Shown here: positions 19,128-29,900 of the stretch, one piece after another
Numbering within the stretch: the first letter of the stretch is position 1
How the letters are laid out: every line of letters starts with the position of its first letter
Assembly (NCBI GenBank): GCA_019677205.1
Contig: JAAMXY010000976.1
Coordinates: 62,001 to 126,000, forward strand
Direction of reading: 5' to 3'
Length of the DNA stretch: 64,000 nucleotides
Source: Pinguiococcus pyrenoidosus
Taxonomy: Eukaryota; Sar; Pinguiophyceae; Pinguiochrysidales; Pinguiochrysidaceae
Notes under the pieces: generated by a model
Told to the model about the DNA's origin: nothing
The model's database searches: none
The model's input: the letters and a program-made list of their open reading frames with translations, nothing else
Position numbers and translations under genes: made by a program

Positions 19128-21697
19128 TCAGAAGAGCGAGTCAAACGGATTCCCAGCGGCTCCGACGGGAGCTGCGGGAGAAGCGGCGGGGCTGCTGTCG
19201 TCGTCAAAAGGATTCGCCGCGGCGGGCGGCGCTGCTACGGCTGCAGGCATCCCCTGGCCCGGCATTCCGACGCCCTGAGGCGGCACGCCCTGTGCAGGCA
19301 TTGCCTGCTGCATTGGCATCCCAGGCTGTCCCGGCATCCCAGGCTGTCCCGGCATCCCAGGCTGTCCCGGCATCCCCGGCTGTCCCGGCATCCCCGGCTG
19401 TCCCGGCATGTCTGCTCCCGGTGCGTATCCAGCGCCGTTGCCTTCCGCCACGGGCTGCGCGCCAATCGGCCGGAAGGCCGCCTTCGGCGGTTCGGCCCTG
19501 CCCACACCTATCACGGGGCAAAGCGTTGGATGAACATGCTCCAGCACACTCCCACAGATCGAGATCGTCGCCGTACCTTTCCATCCCGCCGCGCCGAGGT
19601 CCCCGAAGGGATCCGGCTTCGCCGCTTTCACCGCGACCGGGGCTGGAGCTCCGCCAAGCTGCGCGCCGCCGGCCTTTTGCAGGTGAGTATGGTCGGTATT
19701 TTTCTCGCGGCCATCTGCAAGTCTCACGCTGTAGTACGGAGGATTATCGTCGTAATGTACCTTCTCGACGACGCCCATGGTCTGCGCGCCTTGGCTGTCG
19801 ACGTAGACCACCTGCTCGCCTTGCGCATACGGCGGGGCGCCCTGAGCCGGTCCCGCCGCGCCATTGACGCCGGGTGCATTCGGCTGCGGTCCTCCGAACG
19901 GTGGCTGCTGCTGGGGGGCCTGCTGCGGAGGATACTGTCCGTATCCATTCGGGGCCGCAAACTGCCCGGGGGGCACACCTTGCTGCGGGTAACCCTGCTG
20001 CTGCGGGTAGCCCTGCTGTTGCGGGTAGCCCTGCTGCTGAGGGTAGCCCTGCTGCTGCGGGTAGCCCTGCTGCTGCGGGTAGCCCTGCTGCTGCGGGTAG
20101 CCCTGCTGCTGAGGGTAGCCCTGCTGCTGTGGGTAACCCTGCTGCTGTGGGTAGCCCTGCTGCTGTGGGTAACCCTGCTGCGGCGGGTAGCCCTGCTGCT
20201 GCTGCGGATCCGCACTCTGGAAGGGATTGCCGCCTTGCGCATACATCTGGGCCTGCTGCTGCGCCTGCAGTGCGGCCTGCTCCTGCTCGGCCTTCAGCGC
20301 AGCCTCTCGTTCTGCGGCGTCGCGGGCGGCCTTGTCTTCACTGACCATCTCGCTGAACACAGAGAAGACATCCACGGGCTTCTTCTCCACGGGCGCGGCA
20401 CCGCCCACCGGAACCGCCTGCAGCGGCGCCAGAACGCCGGACGTGGGCAGCCCGCTTTGCTGCGGCGCGGCAGGCGGAGGCGCGACCATTCCAGCAAAGA
20501 GGTTCCCGCCTTGCGCGGGTTGCGCGGGCGGGCCAGCAACCGTGCCTCCGAACGCGCCGAAGCCATTTGCAGCGGGAGCGGCTGGGGCAGCAGCGGGAGC
20601 CGCCGGCGCCGCGGCGAACGGATCTGCCGCGGGCGCCGGAGTCGCCTGCGCGCCGCCGAAGGCATCGAATCCCGCGTTGCCGTTTCCAAAGCCTGCGTTG
20701 CCGTTTCCGAAGCCTGCGTTGGTGTTGCCGAAGTCCCCGAAGCCCGCGTTCGCCGCCGGCTGGGCCGCCGGCGAGGTCGCTCCGCCAAAGGCGTCGAAGC
20801 CACCTTGGGCCTGCTGAGGCGCCGCTGCGCCTCCTCCGCCGCCTCCGGCGCCGAAGGGATCGGACGCGAGCTGGCCATCGGAGAAGGCCGCGTCGGAGCC
20901 GAAATCTGCGTTTCCGAACGCGATGGTTTCCGTGGCTTGCGCCGCAGGCTGAGGCTTGGCCACCGGCACGCCAGCTTGCGAGAACCAGCGGCGCTCGACA
21001 TACTTCTGGCGGATGAAGCTGCGAAGCTTGTTCTCATTGTCGCTGGTGACGGGCCGCGCATCCGGCCCGTCCGGGTAGCGCGCCATGTACTGCGCATTGC
21101 AGACGGCGTTTCCCCCGGCTGCGAGCTTGTCCACCTCAGCGGGCTAGACAAGGGAAGCAGGGCAAGCATCCGACCGGAAGCCGACTCAGTGAGATACCGC
21201 TCACAGCTTCGATACGCCGCGGAGGGGGGCACCGCTCCTACCTCAAAGTCGCTCATCGAGATGCCCTTGACGCGGTGGGCGAACTCGCGGTGGATGCCGC
21301 TGCAGGCGAGGCACAGGAAGGAGTTGAAAGGGACGCAGACATACTGCGGCAGCTTGGTCGGGCAGTCCACGCAGGTCTGGCCGTCGAGAAGAGAGGGCAG
21401 GCAGCTTACTGGTCCGCTCGTGCTTCATTTCCCTCGTCGTGTACGTGGACGAAATCCTACCTTGTTCTCCGGACGCCGCGTGATCTCGTGCAGACGAGTC
21501 TTCGGCGTCTTCGGCGCTCCGCTCCTGCCGCCCCGGCGGGAGCCAAGTCTCCTGGGCGGCATCTGCTTCCCGGACAGAAGGCATCGGTCAGAGGTCAACC
21601 ACATCTCTTCGCTCCCACGCTTGAAGCGCTCGAAGAGGCCAGGAGGCGATGGCTTCATCAGCACTTTGTGGCTGATGTCCGCCTCACAACGCGCCAT
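19128..21697 (-). CDS. ArfGAP of the AGFG/HRB type with long repeat-rich tail
   Basis: Exons 21697-21461, 21376-21242 and 21143-19128 join in phase (about 795 residues). The zinc finger spans exons 1-2: CVDC-x16-CLAC, followed by [20 protein letters not shown] with the GAP arginine finger. [21 protein letters not shown] and [12 protein letters not shown] match the AGFG/HRB family more than ARFGAP1. The tail has Phe-Gly and NPF motifs ([21 protein letters not shown]) that suit EH-domain partners, about eleven GYPQQQ repeats, a Tudor/SH3-like segment ([14 protein letters not shown]), and five MPGQPG repeats. Likely role: Arf regulation and adaptor in endocytosis. The start is uncertain (21697 or 21562). 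A possible in-frame intron lies near 19510-19580. Confidence 0.85.
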
Positions 21698-22678
21698 CCG
21701 CTTCTCACGTCTCCTGCGCACAGCTCCTCATCTTCCTAGCACCACCCTCTGGGGATCTGGCGCTCCGCCCAGAACAGACGGGCGCATCTTCGGCAAAGTG
21801 TCAGCTGAATCAGCCGGAGCTCTCGGAAGCCACAGGGCCGTCTGGCGCCACACCACCCCATCTTGACATCGGCTTCGAGTTTGGGCCGGACGCTTGCTCT
21901 GTCGCACTCGCAAGGCGTCCGCGGCGCGCTCTGCCTACGCACGAGAGCGCGTTGGCGCTTCGGACTTCGGGAGAGGGCGACTTTGCCGCCAGGCTGGCCC
22001 CAATTTCTTCTCAAACGTCCCTCGAACGCCGCGCAATGCATCGCTGTTCCTCGCGAGAGCGTACCTTGACAGCGCGAAGAGCGGATGCGCAGGAAAGGCC
22101 CGGACTGGAGCGCGAGCGGCGTCGAGGTGGACGCGCCGTAGCGAAAGGCGAAGGCTCGTTGTGCTCCGATGTGCTATGGCCAAATAGGCAGGATCGTCGA
22201 GATTCCAGAAAATCAATATTGACATTTGAAATATAAGATAAACATCGGAGATGTGGGAGGGAGAGAGGTCGGCAGGCTTCCCCCGAGTGCTTATATTCCG
22301 TTGGATATGAGCCCAAGGTTCTCTGAGCCAATCACTTTGTACACTTGGACGAACCTTAGAGACCATTGGATTAAGGGGACAGTTACTATTTAGATTCCTG
22401 TCACAAGATCCAATCGGAGGCCATGAAAGATACAACGGGCACTACCTGAAGAGTCATACAGCTGTAGAAGCCTCCATTTTGACAGTTTCCATTCCCATCT
22501 TGGTTTCCGATCCGGAGGAAGCATCTGTCTTCAGTCATTGAATATCAGTTGAATAATTCTGTGACTGCAAAGCCCTCGAGTGACGTTGCCTTCCCGGGGA
22601 CGACGACGGTTACAGCTCGAGAAGTCGCTGAAATTGAAAGTGGGGCATTGCACTGCACGTTGGCGCCTCTCCGTCACT
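21698..22678. promoter_or_regulatory. Divergent promoter spacer, ArfGAP / SLC35F6-like
   Basis: 981 bp. The right half (22190-22560) is AT-richer and holds CCAAT boxes at 22328-22332 and 22410-22414 and an inverted one at 22365-22369, three within 87 bp. No coding sequence recognised. Confidence 0.4.
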
Positions 22679-24200
22679 ATGGGAAGGCCGTCCGGAAGCT
22701 CAACGCTGCTGCAAGTCTCCGTCTTCGTGGCGGCGTTGGTCGCAGGGACTGGATGCTCGCTGTTCTCCAAGGTCAGAACAATCCACTGCTTGCAATGCAC
22801 AAAAAGGAAAGCTCGTCAAGCTCCCGACGGAACCATTGCTGATGCTTGTCTTTCGGGGGCTCGGCTCGGGTTGGATCGCCCAGGTGCTGCTGGACATGAA
22901 GAGCGTGGGGATGACTGGAGAGGTGGAGGCCTTTCGCAAGCCCCTGTTCCAGACCTTCACCATGTTCGTCGGAATGGTCGCCGCCCTGCTGATGCATGCG
23001 GCCGTGCGGGCGTTCCGCCTGCCGTTCCCTGGCTACGATCATGATAGAGTGTCGCAAGAGAGCTTCAGGTCGAGGGTGTGCCTGTACCTGCTGCTCATCG
23101 TTCCAGCGATGCTGGACCTGGGCGCCACCGCGCTCTGCATGTACGGCTTGCCCTACGTGGACGTGAGCATCTACCAGATGCTCAGGGGCGCCGCCATCGT
23201 CTTTGTCGCCCTGCTGAAGCAGTTTGCGCTCGGAGATCGGCTCAAGGGGTATCACTGGGTCGGCGTCTTCTGGAACGTCGTGAGCATCGTGATCATCGGC
23301 GGCGTCGCGTCCCTGGAGTCCTCCGGCGACAGCCCTTCGACCCATGATCACGATTCGGGCGACAAGGACAGCCCGATGACGGGGGTGATCCTCATCCTGC
23401 TCGGTGCGCTGGTGCAAAGTCTGCAGTACGCCTTTGAGGAGAAGGTGATGAGCATGGAGAACCATGCTCCTCCGCTCCTGCTCATCGGCATGGAAGGATT
23501 GTGGGGAACGCTCGTGTGCGCCTTTGTCTTGTATCCCGTCGTGTACGCCATTCCGGGGTCCGACCATGGCAGCTACGAGAATCCGTACAACACCTACGTG
23601 CTCTTCTGCAACAGCCCCGAGGTCATGTACACCAGCGTTCTGTACTTCTTCACCATCTTCTTCTACAACATGTTCGCGATTCTCGTGACCTACCTGCTGT
23701 CCTCGGTGCTCCGAGCGATCTTGGACAACTTTCGACCAGTGGCAGGTAACGATTGCGAGAGCATCTCGCAGCAAAGTGGGATCCTACGCACTCTGGTATC
23801 TCACCAAGGGGACCCTGTCTTCCCAGTCTGGATCGTGGACCTCGTGCTCTTCTCGATCACCGCCGGCGCATTCGGGGAAAGGTGGACGCCGTGGAGCTGG
23901 CTGCAGGTAGCGGGGATGGGCGTGCTCCTGTACGGAACGGCAGTGTACAACGCTCCGGGCCCGACCAGCGTGGAGCTGCGAGGCCGAGTGGTGGACTGCT
24001 TCCTGAGCTTCGACTACGACGACGAGATTCGTACGCCCCTCCTCAGCAAAGAGGAGAGAATGGAGTACCGGTCGCCCTTGATATCGCCGATGCTCACACC
24101 GACCTTGCGCAAGGAGGAGCGCAAGGAGGAGATGGCAGCGCCTTATGGTGCCACCGACGGCTTCCAACGCCGGCCCAGGGGACACAGCTTCGGCGCATAA
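22679..24200 (+). CDS. SLC35F6-like multispanning transporter
   Basis: Exons 22679-22771, 22884-23745 and 23827-24200 join in phase to 442 residues. The protein belongs to the drug/metabolite transporter superfamily and resembles human SLC35F6 (C2orf18), a lysosomal or mitochondrial membrane protein of unsettled substrate. About ten hydrophobic segments are visible, with family blocks SIYQMLRGAAIVFVALL, EEKVMSMENHAPPLLLIGME and GVLLYGTAVYN. The first exon supplies the first membrane segment (STLLQVSVFVAALVAG). An acidic/His loop (SGDSPSTHDHDSGDKDS) follows the fifth helix and a 70-residue charged C-tail carries LLS motifs. The last intron is 81 bp without a stop, so its retention would leave the frame open. 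It converges on the kinesin with 92 bp between stops. Confidence 0.87.
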
Positions 24201-24292
24201 ACGATGAAAAGACGAAAAAGACGACGACGAAAGCAATCCAAAAGAAACCAAAACTAGTCCAATCCACCTTCGCGCTACCCCTTCCGCCTTCC

Positions 24293-26714
24293 CTACTTCC
24301 CCGCCTGTGCCAGTGCATGCTGGAAGACTCGTGACCAGACTGCGCACTGCTCTTCCGTGCTGCTCTTGCGCAGCATGTTCAGGGCCTCGAGCAGATTCAG
24401 ATCTGCGTCCTTCGGCGGCACCTGCAACTCGAAGCCCTGATCGATGATCTCCTGGATCGTGAGGATCTCCAAGCGAAGCGCTCTCTTCGAGCCGATCAGA
24501 GCCACGCAGCGTTCGGGGACTGCCGAGGATCGGAATCCTCGAACGCGCTCCCCGCGATGGCCTCGCACGCGAAAATCAAAGTGGTCGCCGACGATGAGGC
24601 TCGTGGAGGCTCCTGGTTTGGCCGGGTCGCGCCAGTTGACGGTCTTCATGTCTCCGCTGAACCAGACGTAGCGGCCGTGAGGTCGGCCGTATCTCCCGTG
24701 CTTTCGAAAGGGTGCCCCCATCCTGCCGATGAAGTTCAGCTGCTCCTGCGATAAGTTCGTCGGCGTTGGCGTCGGAGGGATGTCTTGGATCACGCTGCCG
24801 TCCGACGACTGCAGGTCCTCTGCCTCGAGCGACAGCTGCGGCTGGGACGAGGAGTGGCTTCCGATCCGCTTCTGCGCCTCGTAGGCGGCCTGCCGGTGCA
24901 CGGCGTGTCCTATCATCATTGTGTGGTTGCGCATCGAAATCCGGTGGTGCAGCGACTGCACTTCGCGCGTCAGCAGCTCAGCCTTCTCCGCCCAGATCGC
25001 GGCCTCCTTGACGCCCTTGTTCGCCGCTTCCGCTCGCTCCTCGGCCTGCGCGAGAAGCAGAAGGCAGAGCTTCCTCAGGACGCAAATGTCCGTCGTCTTT
25101 CCGATTTCGTCGATCGACCACTGCTCTTTCCTCATCATCGCGGTGACGAGCTCGGTGCAGCGCTGCTGCTCTTGCGCACAGAGCAGGCGCTTCGTGTTGG
25201 CATCCCAGGCCTGCAGAGCTTCCTCCGCGGCGCTGAATCGACTCTGCAGGCTCTTCAAGGCCTCCGTTCTCTTCCTGACCTTCGACGTGAGGCGGCTCAC
25301 CCGCCCCCGCAGGAACTCAATCTCCTCCTGCGGGTCTCTGATGGAATTCACGGTGACTGAAGTCCGCACTCTTGCGCAGCGCGCGGCGAAGAGACAGGTG
25401 GAGACTGTCTCCTCCATGTGCTCGAAGGCGGGAAGGGCCGTGACAAGCAAGACGGTGTGGCTGTTTTGCCCCAGGCAGTCCTGCAGAACGGACGTGAGCG
25501 CGGAGTTTCGATAGGGGAGGTGCGTGACCTTTGGCGTCTTGCTTGGCAGCTGGCCCTCTTGCGATCTCTGCGAGTCGTCATCCATGTCGTCCTCGTCCTC
25601 GTCATGCTCGGGCCTCTCCTCCTGATCTTCCGCGTCCTTCTGCAGAGCGACGACAATCTGCTCCAGGAAGGCCAGGGACTTGTTGATCAGTCGCCCGGCG
25701 GCCATGTCCTTCTCGGCGTTGCCAGACTGTCGCTTGAGGGTGCCAAAGCCAGCCGGGTCGTATTCGTCGTTCTTGTTGATGCGCTCGCTGCCAGCGAGGT
25801 CTACAAAGGTGAGCTTCCCAGTCTTGCGCACGGTGCGCCGACCCGATGGAGTGTCTTTCTGCTCGGTCGATTCCACGGTGACGCGGAGGATCGCGTGGGA
25901 GCGACTGCTCTCGTCGTTCATCGGTGTCGCCGTGGTCTCGCGATTCCGGCATCCTCGAAAAAGAAGACGGAGCGCGGTCTCTTCGTCTGCCGCGTCGAAG
26001 ACGCGCAAATTGACCAAATGCTTGGCGCCATTCCCGTCATCTCGCAGGAACACCTGCTGACGCCGCTGCTCTTTTCCATCTGCCGATTCGACATCATGTT
26101 AGTCTCTCTTGGCTTCTGAGGACACGCGGGGGCCAGCGCGGAAAGCGCTTTGGAGTCTAGAGCTGCCCACCTTCCCTGGGAAGCAGGAGATCGTATATCC
26201 GCTCGTTGTGCACCTCGTAGAAGGCAACTGTGATGCGATACTCCGCCGCTCCTTGCCTTCGCTCCTTCTCCTGGTAGAGCTCCTCGAGCGCTCGGGGAAT
26301 GATCCCTCGATCTGAGCCGTTCCCATGCATCTTCGCCCGCGCTCGGCGGCTCTCAGGCCCACAGAGGCCAGGCCCAAGCGTGCTGTGCGTCTTGCCGCTC
26401 CCCGTCTCGCCGTAGGCAAGTAGGGTCGCATTGTACCCATCAAAGGCTGCTCGGCTGCAGCCGGCGAACACCCGCTCGAAGGCCTCGACCTGCGCGCACT
26501 GCTGGCCCAGCACCCCGTTGAAGCGGAAGTGCAGCTCCGCCGCCCCGCGGGCCCGGTGGCAGATGGCCTCCGGAGCATCTGGAGGCACTGCCACGCACCA
26601 GCTCTGGCCATGACTGCAGGGCTCCAGCCGGGTCTCGATGGGCCGCTGGCCAGCTGCAGGGGGCCGGAGGCGGAGGAACGTGGCTACAGCGCCGCTGGTC
26701 TGCATTGGCACCAT
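24293..26714 (-). CDS. Kinesin-9-like motor protein with N-terminal motor
   Basis: Exon 1 (26714-26171) and exon 2 (26079-24293) join in phase to 776 residues. Motor motifs: ATFLRLRPP near the N-terminus, P-loop GETGSGKT (102-109), NDESSRSH (236-243), DLAGSER (275-281) and LPYRNSALTSVLQDCLGQNS. INKSLAFLEQIVVAL is the signature of kinesin-9 (KIF6/KIF9), which works in motile cilia, so a flagellar role is inferred. An acidic insert (about 40 residues of Asp/Glu after ALQKDAED) interrupts the motor, and a coiled coil follows. The last 150 residues form a globular segment (YVWFSGDMKTVNWRD, FRVRGHRGERVRGF, CVALIGSKRALRLE) that looks PH-like. Confidence 0.9.
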
Positions 26715-26954
26715 CTGTGGCGCGGCAGAGGCATTTGTTCTTCGTTATCTTTCAGCCCAATTCGAACTTGGGACAGACGGAAGCCCCCATCGACCGCGCT
26801 TTTTCGATCCGGAACAGCAGCGGCGTTAGCGTTGGGTCCGGGCCCGGACCAGAGTCCCGCGGAGAGAACAGCCTGCGGCGGAGAGGCCGGAACCTGGGCG
26901 TCGTGGCGCCCAAGAGCGAGCCACTGTACTTGAGAGGGCTGGAGACTGCTCAGG

Positions 26955-29900
26955 ATGGATGACGCCGGGCTGTCTTGGCCGGCGCGCTTCGAGCGGCGGT
27001 GCCGCGCCATCCAGAGTCCGGAGGTTCGCCGGGCTGAGGAAGGCGTCGACGTGTCCGGATGGTGCAGCAAGCTCCGTCTCACCTACCAAGACGCTCTGGA
27101 CGGGGGCTACAGCCGCCTGAGGTGTCTTCAGAAGCGGTCGAGGCGGGCGTGTCCTTTCCAAGTGGGCAGCCTGGCCAATCTCGATGCTGCCGTAAGTCTA
27201 CCTTCGCCAATGCGCTGCCGCCTCTTCTCCTCCGCATTCTCAACTCCGAGTGGGCCACACGCAGTCGAGCGAGGCCAGTGGCGGGCAGGAGAGCGAGCAG
27301 ACAGAGCTAGGAGCTCTGAATTCCTTCTCCGGCGCGGGCGAGTCCGGCATCAGCGTGGCAAAAAGCGCCAGCTTCTGCGGTGACGGGGACGACGGCGACA
27401 GGTAGGAATGAACGACGGACTTGAGCGCTCGACCGGGGAGCATATCAGGCCCATTGGTACATCCTCTGTCTTACCATGCGTTGCGCTGCGTTGCTTTGCT
27501 TTGCTTTGCTTTGCACTCGATTGCTCCTTCGGAGATACTTTGGAGGCGCCGCGAGGACCGCCTTCTACGAAGCTCAGCGCGAGCTCGAGCGCCAGAGGCG
27601 GCAACTTGTCCATGGTCGCTTCGTCCCCCTCGACGGCGAAGACTTACTCGCTCTGCGGCGTTTAGAGGCCGACGTCCTTGACGTGGGTGACGTTGACGCA
27701 ACCCTTCCTCAGAACAAGGGAATCTACGCCGGATCGGAACTCTCTCCGCGCCAGAAGTTCATCGTGGAAGGCAGCGGGAAGCCCATGGTGCTCGAGCCGA
27801 TCTACAAGCGCAACGTCCTCATACGAGAACGAAGGAGTCGGCGGCGTCTCGCCACGACACCAGGGCACGGTGGCGCAGGAATTGCCAAGCAGGCTTTCGA
27901 AGCTGCTTTGGACATTGCGTACGGCCATGGTGCGTGGGAGGCCGCTTGCGCCCTAGGAGGTTGTCGCAACTTTTCTGAGCCCTTCTGACAGGGGTGCAGG
28001 AGGGGGAGGCAAGACAGGCCTGGAGCGCCTGGTGCAGATTCTTGGAGGCGGAAGATCTGGATCTGCACTGCACCGGCTTAAGCGACGGCGCTCGCGACGA
28101 CCTCTTCGCTGGCTTTCTCGAGCAGCTGCTGGTCGATGGCAAGGCACTGGACGACGTCAAGGACGTCGCTAGCGCCGTGACCACTTTCTGTCGACATCTC
28201 CTGGGCATGAAGCTCGAGGTGGCTTCGGAAGCTCGGTGCGGTCACCTGGCAGTCCTTCCCGCTTTGTCTTTGGTCCACGCACTAATCGCGTCCGTCGTCT
28301 CCTCAGTCTCGAGTTCGAGGCTGCGAGACGAGATGCTCGGACGCTCAACTTGGCGCACAAGTCGCTGGGTGATCAGCAGATCTTGCTCCTCAGCAAGGTT
28401 CTCGACTGCCTGCCACAGCTGGATGCTTTGGTGCTGCGGAGCAATCGCCTCACAGACGTGGGCATCGGCGGGATCCTTCGAGCGATGGCGCGCCATGGAG
28501 GGAAGCTCTCCGCGCTGGACCTCAGCTCCAATAAGCTGGACCATGTTTCTGCCAAATCGCTGGCGCAATACCTAGAAGCAGAGTCCTGCGCGCTCACTAC
28601 CCTGCGCTTGCGAAACGCCGATCTTGACGATGCGGAGGTTGCGATGTTCGTCCGGGCGCTTTCCAAGAACAAGTCGGTGCGGACGTTGGACCTCAGCGGC
28701 AACTTCATCGGCGCTTCCCATCATCTTGGCTCCGACGGACGCTTTGGCCTGGCAGAAGCGCTGTCTGCAGACTCGTCCCTCGTCCACTTGGATATCTCGT
28801 GGAACAGGTACGTCAGGTCCGCGCTGAAGTCTTGCGAGACGCTGTTCGCATCGATGCGTTTCACATCTCTTGGGCTTCTTTCCCCGGGCAGCATCGGGAC
28901 GGACTACTCCCTTGCCATCAGCCGCGCCATGATGAAGAATCGTGCGTTGCGGAGCCTTCGTCTGGGCTACAACGCCATCGGCGATCGAGGGGGCCAGGGC
29001 TTCGGTTTCATGCTCACGAAGAATCGCGTGCTGACCGTCTTGGACCTCAGCTGCAATCAGCTCACCTTCGCGGCTGCGCACGTCCTGGCCGAAGGCATGC
29101 TGAACAACGACACATGCAAGCACCTCATCGTGAACAAGAACCCGCTGGGCGAAGCCGGGGGCCGCGCGCTTTTCCGCGCCCTCAACCTGGAGCATACTAC
29201 CATGCAGCTGGACGTCTATGAGTGCTCTCTGGACCGAGGGAACACGGCAGCGTCCTTCGACCCATCCTTTCCTAGGCTGCCGCCCCAAGATCTGGCGGCG
29301 GGTACTGGTTCGGCGAGAAAGGTGTACCGGCTGGATCTCTCCGACGCCAACCCGCAGCACCTGTACCACTCGTGCTTGATGAAGGCCATCCTGCGCCTCG
29401 TGACGGTTCGGCTGGACCTGACCATCCGGTCGCTGCACTTCAGCGACCATCCCGACGCCCCGAGGCAAGCTGTGTCCCTGCGGCATTCTCCTCTGGAAAG
29501 GTGAGGGCTGGAAAATCCGTTCAGTTCTGTCAAGGGTATGCTGAGTCGTGCGTCGTCCAGGGATGCGGTGAGGGAAGGTCCTTCGAGAAGGAGGGAATGC
29601 TTGGCTTCTTTCCGAGGCCGCCGGTACGGCAACGAGGTCAACAGTGGCGCTTCTCTCCACGATATCATCGAGAAGCATCTTCCCGTTGACGACGCCACAG
29701 GTACTGTAGGAAAAGAGAAGGAGGAAGAAAGGAGGAAGAAAGGAGGGTCGAGTAGAGAGAGAGTAGAGAGAGAGAGACGCACAGACAAGCATCGTGCGAA
29801 GCTGGTGCTGCTACGCTCTGATCTCCACTACGCAGGACGGCGCTGGGAGGTGCCTTCCTCTGGCGTGCTCTTCTTCGAGATCTCGCAGCGATTCACGCTG

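Noticed and set aside
18984-21866. 960-codon open frame on the plus strand
   Set aside because: It is the antisense of the ArfGAP gene; its Leu/Arg repeats are the complement of the Gln/Pro repeats, and the minus strand has the conserved zinc finger.
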